From Myxococcales bacterium (GTDB lineage: Bacteria; Myxococcota_A; UBA9042): a stretch of DNA of 64,000 nucleotides. The stretch covers positions 1 to 64,000 of the forward strand of contig JAGSHB010000011.1 of NCBI GenBank assembly GCA_023954815.1. The letters run 5' to 3'. Below, one piece after another: positions 44,582 through 54,624 of this stretch (its first letter is position 1; each line of letters opens with the position of its first letter). The position numbers and the translations under genes were made by a program. The notes beneath the pieces were generated by a model that made no database searches, was not told the origin of the DNA, and worked only from the letters and a program-made list of their open reading frames with translations.

Positions 44582-46213
<1,632 letters not shown>

Positions 46214-46238
46214 TCGCATGTTGGCCTTCGGGCTGACC

Positions 46239-46314
46239 TCGCCCAGCAGTGGGCGAACCCACCCTCGAACGGCCATCGCCGCCCGCCCGCACATCGGTCG
46301 GCTGCGATGGCCGT
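46239..46314 (+). other. Two hairpins between groEL and grpE
   Basis: A 7-bp stem with a four-base loop (TCGCCCA-GCAG-TGGGCGA, 46239-46256) is followed by a perfect 11-bp stem, ACGGCCATCGC at 46269-46279 with GCGATGGCCGT at 46304-46314. Neither is followed by a clear T-tract. The second ends a few bases before the grpE ribosome site, so it may process or tune the message rather than end it. Confidence 0.6.
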
Positions 46315-46330
46315 CCGTTTGGAGAGCGCC

Positions 46331-46942
46331 ATGAATCCGACCAGCAAGCAGAGCGAGCAAGCCGCGGATGCCACCGAAGAAGTCGCCGCTGAGGCTGTCG
46401 ACGAGACCGAAGCCGCTCCCGAGGCTGAAGTCGTCGCACTGAGCCCGGAGCAGGAACGCATCGCGGAGTTGGAGGGCGATCTCGAAGCCCTCGGCGCCAA
46501 GCTGCGCATGTATTCGGAGAGTACCGACCGGATGCGTCGTGAGTTCGAGGCGAGCAAAGCACGCATTCAAAGGGAGCACGAGCGCAGCGTCGAAGGCGAC
46601 AAGACCAAGGCGGTCATCGGCCTGCTCGGTGTGCTCGATAGCCTCGATCAGGCGCTTGCTAGCACCGAAGACGATGGCCCATTCGTTCAAGGCGTGCGCA
46701 TGATTCAGAAGGAATTTGGCACCGCGCTTGCCGAGCTTGGCCTCGAGCGTTTTGAGGCCATGGGAGAGGCGTTTGACCCAGAGCGCCACGAGGCGTTGAC
46801 GGTGATGCCCGTTCCCGACGCCGACCAGCACAACAAGGTCGTCCACGTGATGAAGCAGGGCGCCGTCGTGGCCGGCAAAGTGGTTCGTGCGGCGACGGTG
46901 GTCGTGGGCAAACACGCCGGCAGCGATCCGGCGGTCAACTGA
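46331..46942 (+). CDS. grpE: Nucleotide exchange factor GrpE
   Basis: A 203-residue GrpE. Residues 1-45 are acidic and low-complexity (Ala/Glu). A long coiled coil follows (about 45-95), then the conserved core GLLGVLDSLDQAL and the signature GEAFDPERHEALTV. It releases ADP from DnaK. The ATG at 46331 is preceded by GGAG; an upstream ATG at 46307 lies in a hairpin. dnaK and dnaJ are not adjacent; linkage to groESL is uncommon. Confidence 0.95.
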   Translation: MNPTSKQSEQAADATEEVAAEAVDETEAAPEAEVVALSPEQERIAELEGDLEALGAKLRMYSESTDRMRREFEASKARIQREHERSVEGDKTKAVIGLLGVLDSLDQALASTEDDGPFVQGVRMIQKEFGTALAELGLERFEAMGEAFDPERHEALTVMPVPDADQHNKVVHVMKQGAVVAGKVVRAATVVVGKHAGSDPAVN

Positions 46943-47034
46943 TACTTGTCAGCTGTTGGTGCGCAAAGCTGCCGAATAATCAAAGTTATTTTCGGGTGTC
47001 AGCTCGGTCTTTAGGCCGATCACGACCGCCAGCA

Positions 47035-48216
47035 CTAGTTGCAAATACCCAGATTGTCTGGCGCCGCCTTGTTGCTGTTGTCCGTCACGACAATGCACTT
47101 CTTGCCCGACGGGCAGGAAGGACTGCCGCCCTTGGTTGAGCATTTCAGCGCGCAGATGGCTGGGTTGCCAATGCACATCGCCCCTTTGATGCAGTCGTTT
47201 GCCGTCGTGCAGCCTTGACCGACCGTCTTGGTTCCTGCGGGTAGGCACGTCTTTCCAGCCGTCACGAGCGCGCACACCTCACTGGACGCACAGCCAACTT
47301 CTGTTGTGGCGTTGCAGTTGTTGTACACGGTGCAGGTGCCCAGTGAATACCCGACCGGTTTGCCGTCGCTGTATTGCAGGGCAGAGCACGTGCCGTTCGC
47401 GCACTTGTAGCTCGCGTTCTTGCCGGTGCTGTCGCAGAGCGGTTTGCACACCTGACCCACGCACAATAGCCCTTTGGTGCACTCGGTCGTGGATTTACAG
47501 GCTGTCCCTGATGCTGTTTGACCCGGTGTGCCACAGAGCGGACCGCCGCTGGTTGTGGGGTAGCATTGTTGGGCTGCGGTGCATCCCTTGGACGTCAGCG
47601 GTTCGCAGACGGTCCCCGGGCAGATACCGCAATCAGCCGAGCAGCTCTTGCAGTCTTCCTTTGGCCCGTCGCACTTACCATCACCGCAACCACCTGGGCA
47701 TACGCCGCAGTCGGCCGGACAACTGGTGCAGGTTTCGTCGCCGTTACACGACTTGTCACCGCATAATGCTGGGCATTTGCCACAGTCCTGCGGGCAAATC
47801 TGGCAGTTTTCGGTCGCTATGTTGCAGGTTCCGTCGCCGCAGGCTGCCGCTGCGTCTGGGCTGCTGCTATCCACAGCGCCGGCATCCAAACCACCGGCAT
47901 CCATCGCGTCAGGCTCAATCTGCGCGGTATCAGGCCCCGCATCGACCTGCCCTGCGTCCGCGCTGCCTGTGTCGAAGGGCGCGGCATCGAGCGACCCGAC
48001 ATCAGAACTTCCGGCATCCACCGGTCCGCTGTCGAGCGCTGCGCCGGCATCACCCTGCCGACCCTGAGCATCCTTGCCGCCAAACCCGCCGAACTGAGAG
48101 CTGATGTCTGGCAAGTCCGAAATCGGGCCATTGCTTGACGATGTTTGGCCGCAACCAGCGACAAACACACAGAGCCCGAGGGTGAGAAGGAGTCTACTTC
48201 GGCGAGTACGCGCCAT
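47035..48216 (-). CDS. Cysteine-knot repeat lipoprotein with xxDAG stalk
   Basis: A 393-residue lipoprotein, lipobox FVAGC (Cys22). Residues of about 45-130 are a low-complexity stalk of xxDAG-like pentapeptides. At about 130-205 three tandem units follow the pattern CGDGxC-x(6-8)-CxxCxxDCGxCP. The C-terminal half has many further cysteines in EGF-like or Dickkopf-like spacing. More than 35 cysteines in all imply extensive disulfides. No enzymatic motif is seen. The preferred ATG at 48216 lies inside the end of the upstream gene (22-base overlap), suggesting coupling; a start at 48243 is possible. Confidence 0.75.
   Translation of the reverse strand: MARTRRSRLLLTLGLCVFVAGCGQTSSSNGPISDLPDISSQFGGFGGKDAQGRQGDAGAALDSGPVDAGSSDVGSLDAAPFDTGSADAGQVDAGPDTAQIEPDAMDAGGLDAGAVDSSSPDAAAACGDGTCNIATENCQICPQDCGKCPALCGDKSCNGDETCTSCPADCGVCPGGCGDGKCDGPKEDCKSCSADCGICPGTVCEPLTSKGCTAAQQCYPTTSGGPLCGTPGQTASGTACKSTTECTKGLLCVGQVCKPLCDSTGKNASYKCANGTCSALQYSDGKPVGYSLGTCTVYNNCNATTEVGCASSEVCALVTAGKTCLPAGTKTVGQGCTTANDCIKGAMCIGNPAICALKCSTKGGSPSCPSGKKCIVVTDNSNKAAPDNLGICN
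47610..47845 (-). repeat. Three tandem Cys-rich units (coding)
   Basis: Each unit is about 24-26 codons with six cysteines in the pattern CGDGxC...CxxCxxDCGxCP. Confidence 0.75.
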
Positions 48217-50326
48217 TGGACAGCTCAACCTGATACGCAACACAAACCGGGGCCTTGCCCTTGGCTAGGTGCACATGCACCCAGAACGTCGCTGAGTTAT
48301 TGACACACTGGTTCATGCCAGGTGCGCCTGGGCCACTGGCGCCGCCCTTGCTCGAGCACTTGCACTCGCCTCCAGGCAGTGGCGTGGGCGATTTGACCAC
48401 CTTGCCCATGGGCTTGCCAGGCTTGGTGTGGACGCCGAAGGGTGGTTTGCCCCCGAACGCCACGGTCCAGGAGACATCGGTCTCGTTGCTGCAGAGTTGG
48501 TTCGCGCCCGCGCATGAGCCCCGATACAGATCCAGTTGGAAGATGTTGCCCGGATTCTTGATGAAGCGCGCGCGTACATGGAACGAATCGCAGTTGTTCA
48601 CATCCGGGTTGTCCTTCGCGTGGAACTTGAACCAGTCGCCGCCTTCTTTGGGCATGACATTACCGCTGACGATGTGCTTGGAGCCGCCGTCTGGCATGGC
48701 GCCGATGTCCTTCGCAGCCTTGCAGCTCGACGCCTCGACGCCGTACATGTTGTCCGCGAGGCACTCGCAGCCGTTGGTGTATTGACCGTCGACGTCGAAG
48801 TAGCCTTTCGGGCAGGTCGCGATCGTGCATTTACCGGCGTTGCACGCAGAGTCAACGCCGGCGACCTTGGGGCAGCTCTTGGCCGCGTCGCCATCGTCCG
48901 TCGTGCTGTTGCAGTCATCGTCGACGTTGTTGCAGATCTCGAGTTGGGTCGGTTTAATCTTCGGGTTGTTGTCGTCGCAATCGCCCGGCTTATCTGCAGT
49001 GTGCAGTGCATCGGGGCCACACAAGCACTTGCTCTTGTCGCTCGGCCCGTACGTATCCTTGTCGATGTCGATGTAGTAGAGCTTACAGCCTTCCGAGTCC
49101 TCTTCGTCGGTCTTGGCGTTGCAATTGTCGTCGATTTGATTGCATTTTTCAGTCGCGCCGGGCTTGACCTTCGGGTTGTTGTCGTCGCAGTCGCCGGCCT
49201 GGCTGATGAGATCGGCAGGCTTTTTCGATGGGCACACGCATGCGGCATCGTCCGGATCGCCAAATGTGTCGCCGTCCTTGTCCTTGTAAAAGACCGAGCA
49301 TCCTGAGGCGCCGGGCTCGTCGGTCGCCGAGTTGCAGTTGTCGTCGATGTCGTTGCAGACCTCTTTCGCGCCGGGGTTGATGGTCTTGGCGATGTCGTTG
49401 CAGTCGCCACCGGTCGCAGCAAAGCCTGGGCCGGGGTTATTGCACATGCACTGGCCCGCGCCCGTCCCTGCGCCGTCGCCGTCGTTGTCGGGGAAGTAGA
49501 CCTTGCAGCCAACCGCGTCTTCTTCGTCGGTCTTGCCGTCGCAGTCGTTGTCCTCGCCATCGCAGACTTCGACCGTCGGCACGGCTGCGTCACACAGGGT
49601 CAACCCTTCCGTGCTGCATTTGCGCTGGCCGTTGCAAGTTCCGAATTCGTTTTCGCGCTTGCAGCCCGTCGACAAGGCCAATTTGGTCTCTTGTTGGCTG
49701 CACGTGCAATCGTTCTTGTCGGGCTGACACTGCCCCACGGTGGCCTCACCAGGGAGGCTGATTTCCTTGCAGGAGTATTCGTTCGGGCAGGGGGTGTCTT
49801 TGTCGCAGGAGGCACCGCAGAACGAGCCATTGATAAAACCGCCCCCCAAGTCCATCGGGACACACTTGGCCGTGCCGACCTGCTGGCCTTGACCGCTACA
49901 ATCGGAGTGCGCCGCGCACGGGCGACAGAGGCTGACGTACTTGGGCAGGCAGATGAAGACCGCATCGCCTGCGCTCGCTTGGCGGCAATGCCAGTCTGGT
50001 GGGCACGAATCAACGCAGGTCTTGGTGCACATCAGGCCTTCATCAGCCTCGATGCAGTAGCCACTGTCGCAGTCGTCGCCAGTCTTGCAACTGCAACCCC
50101 ATCCGCCCTCGACTTCGCACTTTTTCCAGGCCGCGGCGGCGGTATCTTCGCCTGCCGCTGCATCCTCACCGGTGGTCACGTCACCGTCACTGATGTTGCC
50201 ACCAATATTGATCCCGTCGCCAAACCCCACGCCAGTAGCGGGTTTCGCCGGTTCCTTGTCTTCACCGCATGCCGCCAAAAGCAGGAGGATGCAGATGCTT
50301 GAGAGTGCCCAACGCCTGTGGATCAT
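48194..50326 (-). CDS. MopE-like metal-binding repeat lipoprotein
   Basis: A 710-residue lipoprotein, lipobox LLAAC (Cys20). After a short Gly/Asp stalk comes a Cys-rich region (about 65-245), then four MopE-type units (about 250-480) with variants of CDGEDNDCDGKTDEEDAVGC and GGDCND-x-NPGAKE, a pattern known as a putative metal-binding motif (copper or calcium). The C-terminal third is beta-rich and ends near a Gly/Ser segment with two more cysteines. GGAGGG lies five bases before the ATG at 50326. The Cys-knot lipoprotein gene begins within its 3' end. Surface location is inferred. Confidence 0.8.
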   Translation of the reverse strand: MIHRRWALSSICILLLLAACGEDKEPAKPATGVGFGDGINIGGNISDGDVTTGEDAAAGEDTAAAAWKKCEVEGGWGCSCKTGDDCDSGYCIEADEGLMCTKTCVDSCPPDWHCRQASAGDAVFICLPKYVSLCRPCAAHSDCSGQGQQVGTAKCVPMDLGGGFINGSFCGASCDKDTPCPNEYSCKEISLPGEATVGQCQPDKNDCTCSQQETKLALSTGCKRENEFGTCNGQRKCSTEGLTLCDAAVPTVEVCDGEDNDCDGKTDEEDAVGCKVYFPDNDGDGAGTGAGQCMCNNPGPGFAATGGDCNDIAKTINPGAKEVCNDIDDNCNSATDEPGASGCSVFYKDKDGDTFGDPDDAACVCPSKKPADLISQAGDCDDNNPKVKPGATEKCNQIDDNCNAKTDEEDSEGCKLYYIDIDKDTYGPSDKSKCLCGPDALHTADKPGDCDDNNPKIKPTQLEICNNVDDDCNSTTDDGDAAKSCPKVAGVDSACNAGKCTIATCPKGYFDVDGQYTNGCECLADNMYGVEASSCKAAKDIGAMPDGGSKHIVSGNVMPKEGGDWFKFHAKDNPDVNNCDSFHVRARFIKNPGNIFQLDLYRGSCAGANQLCSNETDVSWTVAFGGKPPFGVHTKPGKPMGKVVKSPTPLPGGECKCSSKGGASGPGAPGMNQCVNNSATFWVHVHLAKGKAPVCVAYQVELSNGAYSPK
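48880..49572 (-). repeat. Four MopE-type repeats (coding)
   Basis: Four units of about 55-60 codons, each with C-N-x-DDDNCN-x-TDE followed by a D-x-DGD metal-loop block and DCDDNNP. Confidence 0.75.
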
Positions 50327-50437
50327 TTGCCCTCCGGACGGTCGGTCCGACAAAGGTGGGGCTGCACGCTAACATACCCCGGCAGGGTGGGAGAAATTGG
50401 CGAGCCATTTCCTCGCGAACAGCGGACAATATTTGGC

Positions 50438-53437
50438 CTACTCCAGCGCCGCGTTTAGTGCTGTGTAGCCGCCTTTACGGGCGACTCCCTTGATCACCAT
50501 CTTGGTCTTGGTGCCCTTGGGGATGCTCGGCGCGAGGCTGCTGAGGTCGGTCTCTGTCGGCGGCATCGGCACCACGATACTCTTTCCGAGCGGTGAACCC
50601 TTCGCCAGCTGCTTGGCCACTGCATCCTTGATAATCTTGGAGAAAGCAGCCTTCTGCGCGGTAAATGTCTTCGAAATATCGGTCAACTCCACCAACATCG
50701 TCGGCGACTTGCCCGGGGTGACAGTGACGGTAGGCACGCCCTTGTCGTCAGGGCCAAAGCTGATCTCAGCGGGCGCGTCGATGCTCGATGCCATGTACAG
50801 CGCCAACTCGTCGGAGCCAAATGGCACCCGCACCGTCGTGAAAATGTCGCCGATCTGCAGGCGCACCATCTCGGGCTTGGCCATGTTGCAGGCCTCCAAG
50901 ATCGGCGGTAGCAGCAGATCGACCTCCATCGAGCCTTTTTCCAGGTCAAACCCCATGGACGACTGCCCCTTTGCGAGTTCGCTACCCGGGACCGTCATCG
51001 TCATCGCGCCGCCGTACCAGATGGCATAGAGCAGCTGGTTGATCAGATCGTCGTGGAGCGCGATTTGCATGGCTTGTTTCTTGTCGATCGTGAACTTGTC
51101 AGGCGACTTACCAATGCAGCCAGCACGAGAGATCGCGCCCAGGATGGTGTGCTTGGTGCCCTTCGGCGCGACAAAACTCGCGTCGGTCTTGAGCAGGGCG
51201 CCATCGGGGGTAAACGACAGGGTTTTCACCTCGCTGACCAGGGTGACTTTGACCGGCGGGCCGTTGCCCATCGACGGCGGCACATCGAAGGTCTGCGAGG
51301 TCGATAGTTGGCTCAGCACGCTGTTGAGCGCCTTGGGTAATTCGCCGACCAGGGCGCTCTTGAGCTGGTTTTCGATCTCCTTCTTGTAGCTGCCCAGCAG
51401 TAGGTTGAAGAGCGGATTGAACAACCCACCGATGCCGTTGACGGACAGCTTCATACCATCGATTTTGACGTCACTGTTGGCCACCGACGCGCTCGCTTTG
51501 CCGCCACTGACCGCCATCTTCAGCCGCATCGTCGTGGTGATGGCGCTCATGGTCAGCGTGCCACTGACGGAGAGGCTCGTCTTGATTGGGCCGAGCTTGA
51601 TCTTGGCTTTTACCTTGAGATCTGTGGAGAAATTCTCAATTCGTAGCTTCACATCCAGCGCCCCAGTGACCGGGGTCAGCGAGACCTTGGGCTTGCCCAT
51701 CTTGGTATTACTCAGGGTGACCGAGATGTTGCCCGAGCTTGGGCTCGAGGGGACCAACCCCGCGGCCAACTGGGCGCCTGCGAGCAATTCGATGATCGTC
51801 GCAAAGTCATTTGGGTGGGCCGGGTCATGGACGCCGTCATCGAAGAGCTGCTTGCCGATGAAGATCTGCATGGCGTCTTTGACCATGGCGCCCTTGGGCT
51901 TGCCTGCGTCGGTGTTGTAGTACTTGCCCGAATAGTAAAATCCGCGTGTGGCTTCAGACTTTTCACCGCCCATGTCCTCGGCGATAGCAATGACCGTGTT
52001 GAGACCGTGCTTGGCGCCCTGCTGCACCACATATTCGTTGGCGCCGTCGACGTAACCAGTCTTGCCATTGACCGTCAGCGTCTTCACGCCCGAGCCGGCG
52101 TCTCCTGCTTTGCCCTTGATTTGAACGGACGGCTTGCCTGTGAGCGTGCTGCCCCACGGTGGGTCTTCAATCGTCAACATGGGCGGCGCGCCGTCAACCA
52201 ACACCGACAGCTCTTTGCTCAGCGACGTCAGACTGACCTCAAACCGCAGCTTGTAGGTGCCGTCCTCGTCGAATTTGATGAGCTTGTCCTTCTCCGCACC
52301 GGCTTCGAGAATCTTGGCGCCCGTCGCAGGCGATAGCACTTGCACCGTCACCGGATCATCCACCCGGACGTTGCCCCAGGCGTCCTTGACCAGAGCCGGA
52401 AATTTCACTTTCTCTTCACGCTTGTAGACTGGTTTTTCGGGCACACGGGCGACGAGCAGCTCGTGCGCTGGGCCAGGTTGTACCTGCAAATTGGCCGGGT
52501 GCAGCTGATACAGGGACCACTTGTCGGTCTCGGGCACGCACTTGACGGTATGGATACCGGCGGTGGTGCTGGTCACGTACAATCCCTTGAGCTGCACTTC
52601 GGTTGGGAAGTCCATTGCAAACGGGAAGTTGGGCACCGTGTTGCCGTGCGTATCTGTCGCGACGCAGGCCAGTTTTGCGGCGTCTCCAGCGCTGATTTCC
52701 TTAGGATCGAGCAGCGTAAAGAGGTGACGCGGCGCCGCTGGGGTGACGACAAGCGTCGCCGGAGTCGCGTCGACCAACCCGGAGGATCGGCACGCGACCT
52801 GCCAGGTGCCTGCTTTGTTGACCTTGGTGGTGCCGGGCTGCAGCGCAAGGGCGTCGGGCGTGGTCACGACCGACCAACCTTCTGAGATCGTGTTTTGCCA
52901 CGCGTCGCTGCCGGTGCAGGTGACCGTGATGTGGGTGCCGGCCTGGACCGTCAGCGTTTTTGTACCTTTGGCGCCGGCAACCTGTAGGTGCGTGTCGACC
53001 TCGCTCGGCATTCCCGCGATGACCTCAAGCCGTGTGCCCTTGTCATCGGATAGTCCCGCGCTCGGTACCCGGCATGCGACCGTGTAGTCCCCGATCGTCG
53101 GCAGGGCGATTTTGGTGCCAGTGATGGAGATGGGCGTCGCTGGGCCGTCGAGGACCACAACCGTCGCCTGGCCTGGCAGGGACAGCTCGTTTCCCCAGGG
53201 ATTCGCCTCCGTCGCCGCAGAGAACAGCCGGCAGTCGATTGTGAAGTTGACGCCCGCGTAGGCGTCTTCGCCTCGGGTGTCGGTTCGCAATTGGGCGTCG
53301 GTTAGCTTGGCTCCGGCGGTCACAGTGCCGTCCACAGCCTCGGTGCCGCAACCAGACAAACAGGCCACGGCGCACAGCGTCAGGGTCACGCTGAGGCGCA
53401 CTACGGGATTGCTGCGAGAGGTGAGTCGCGGTCGCAC
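50438..53437 (-). CDS. Ig-like lipoprotein with TULIP/BPI-like C-terminal half
   Basis: A 999-residue lipoprotein, lipobox CLSGC (Cys30). Residues of about 35-300 form three or four Ig-like strands-and-cysteine segments; 300-560 hold further beta-sandwich blocks including an Ig-like GSTLTGKPSVQIKGKAGDAG. From about 570 the character changes: long amphipathic beta strands followed by LFNPLFNLLLGSYKKEIEN and HDDLINQLLYAIWYGGAMTM, a strand-helix pattern reminiscent of tubular lipid-binding (BPI/SMP-type) folds. If so it would bind or shuttle lipid at the outer membrane. The GTG at 53437 has GGAG five bases upstream and opens a good signal peptide. The fold assignment is by pattern, not by search. 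Confidence 0.65.
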   Translation of the reverse strand: MRPRLTSRSNPVVRLSVTLTLCAVACLSGCGTEAVDGTVTAGAKLTDAQLRTDTRGEDAYAGVNFTIDCRLFSAATEANPWGNELSLPGQATVVVLDGPATPISITGTKIALPTIGDYTVACRVPSAGLSDDKGTRLEVIAGMPSEVDTHLQVAGAKGTKTLTVQAGTHITVTCTGSDAWQNTISEGWSVVTTPDALALQPGTTKVNKAGTWQVACRSSGLVDATPATLVVTPAAPRHLFTLLDPKEISAGDAAKLACVATDTHGNTVPNFPFAMDFPTEVQLKGLYVTSTTAGIHTVKCVPETDKWSLYQLHPANLQVQPGPAHELLVARVPEKPVYKREEKVKFPALVKDAWGNVRVDDPVTVQVLSPATGAKILEAGAEKDKLIKFDEDGTYKLRFEVSLTSLSKELSVLVDGAPPMLTIEDPPWGSTLTGKPSVQIKGKAGDAGSGVKTLTVNGKTGYVDGANEYVVQQGAKHGLNTVIAIAEDMGGEKSEATRGFYYSGKYYNTDAGKPKGAMVKDAMQIFIGKQLFDDGVHDPAHPNDFATIIELLAGAQLAAGLVPSSPSSGNISVTLSNTKMGKPKVSLTPVTGALDVKLRIENFSTDLKVKAKIKLGPIKTSLSVSGTLTMSAITTTMRLKMAVSGGKASASVANSDVKIDGMKLSVNGIGGLFNPLFNLLLGSYKKEIENQLKSALVGELPKALNSVLSQLSTSQTFDVPPSMGNGPPVKVTLVSEVKTLSFTPDGALLKTDASFVAPKGTKHTILGAISRAGCIGKSPDKFTIDKKQAMQIALHDDLINQLLYAIWYGGAMTMTVPGSELAKGQSSMGFDLEKGSMEVDLLLPPILEACNMAKPEMVRLQIGDIFTTVRVPFGSDELALYMASSIDAPAEISFGPDDKGVPTVTVTPGKSPTMLVELTDISKTFTAQKAAFSKIIKDAVAKQLAKGSPLGKSIVVPMPPTETDLSSLAPSIPKGTKTKMVIKGVARKGGYTALNAALE

Positions 53438-53442
53438 GGGGA

Positions 53443-53446
53443 CTCC
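53443..53446 (-). promoter_or_regulatory. Ribosome binding site deciding the GTG start at 53437
   Basis: GGAG five bases before GTG. The frame is open 52 codons further upstream, but this GTG is the one that gives a lipoprotein signal peptide. Confidence 0.5.
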
Positions 53447-53619
53447 GGTGGCGATTGGCGCCCAAGGTAACGGCCCCCGAGGCGCCTCGCAATCGTTCAA
53501 TTGTGAGGGAGCCGCGCCCGTGTGGGGGGCGGGGAGTTCAAGCTGCTGAGAGAGGTTGTGGCTGCTGAGGCCATGGACAACCCAAGCGCACACGTCGAGG
53601 CGAAATCGCGATAATATCC

Positions 53620-54513
53620 TTATTTATTAAGCTCTAAGACCCAATAGCGCCACGAGATTGGGTGGGGAAACACGTCCCAAGTCAGCCGGGGACCTTGTCT
53701 GCAGAACGTGCCCATCACCGGCTTTTTACCAGGTGCGCCCACCGACAACTTTCCGTCGGCGATGGTCCACGAGCCGGAAAATGCATCCTTTTGCGGGCTG
53801 GACGTGCCGCCGCAGTGACACAGCGCGCCCTTCATCTCACAGCTCATCTTCGGGTTGACCAGATCGCTGCACGCAGCAGCCGGGGACTTGCCGGGTTTCA
53901 CCTCGGCGAGACAGCTCGCGTCGAAGGTCCAGGCGAAGGAGATCGAACTCTCCATGGACAGCGCCGCCGACTTGTCTTCGTTCAACTCGATGAGCCCCGT
54001 GCGATTCCATGTGCAGACGGTCTGATTTCCAGTGCCTTGGCACGCGGTCTTATTGTCGTAGGGGTGTTCACACAGGGCTGCGGCTTTGGCGGGATCTTCC
54101 GGGCACAGCGCAACGATCTTCCATTTACCGATCGGATCGCCACCACAGGCGACGTAATTGTTGATCGGGCACGGCCCCTTTGCCGTCGCCGCATCTGACG
54201 TGCTCGCATCTACTTGGGCGGCGGCGTCAGTCTCAGCATCGCCAGTCTGAGCGTCGCCAGTCTGAGCGTCGCCAGTCTGGGCGTCGTCAGTCTGGGCATC
54301 CTGTTGCGCGTCTTCCGCGATTTCACCGTCACCTGGTGCTGTGTCCGTAAGCGCGACATCCGAAGTCGCGTCCGCCGCCGATGTGGGCGTTTGGCAGCCG
54401 CCAAGGGCTGCAAGTCCGAGCACCAGCCAGCCTATCGGCAGCAGCTTCGTGCGTGCTTGCCTTTGAAGCCTCTGCTGTGCGGTACCCATTGCACTTATGG
54501 CGCGCGTCTTCAT
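53620..54513 (-). CDS. Lipoprotein with DAQTG repeat stalk, function unknown
   Basis: A 297-residue lipoprotein, lipobox LGGC (Cys40) after an unusually long n-region. A stalk at about 60-110 contains DAQTG/DAQTD pentapeptides encoded by 15-bp repeats. The mature domain (about 115-297) has about eleven cysteines and a beta-rich pattern (GKWKIVALC, SGSWTIADGKLSVG, WRYWVLELN) similar to small secreted beta-barrel domains. I recognise no family. The ATG at 54513 has AGGAG eight bases upstream; an ATG at 54489 would shorten the n-region. Confidence 0.7.
   Translation of the reverse strand: MKTRAISAMGTAQQRLQRQARTKLLPIGWLVLGLAALGGCQTPTSAADATSDVALTDTAPGDGEIAEDAQQDAQTDDAQTGDAQTGDAQTGDAETDAAAQVDASTSDAATAKGPCPINNYVACGGDPIGKWKIVALCPEDPAKAAALCEHPYDNKTACQGTGNQTVCTWNRTGLIELNEDKSAALSMESSISFAWTFDASCLAEVKPGKSPAAACSDLVNPKMSCEMKGALCHCGGTSSPQKDAFSGSWTIADGKLSVGAPGKKPVMGTFCRQGPRLTWDVFPHPISWRYWVLELNK
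54236..54300 (-). repeat. 15-bp tandem repeat in the DAQTG stalk
   Basis: Four near-identical 15-bp units (plus-strand GCGTCGCCAGTCTGA and variants) encode consecutive DAQTG-type pentapeptides. In-frame expansion or contraction is possible. Confidence 0.75.
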
Positions 54514-54624
54514 GTGACCAACTCCTACGCCGGTCATGCTAAGCGCTTTGCGGCCTCCCCGCCTGTATTTGGGCCCCAATGGCGCTGATTCAGCTCGCGG
54601 AGTCGGAACCCTGTGGCCTGTGAC

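Noticed and set aside
46973-46996. Possible terminator between grpE and the convergent lipoprotein gene
   Set aside because: The stem is short with bulges, and there is no T-tract on either strand.
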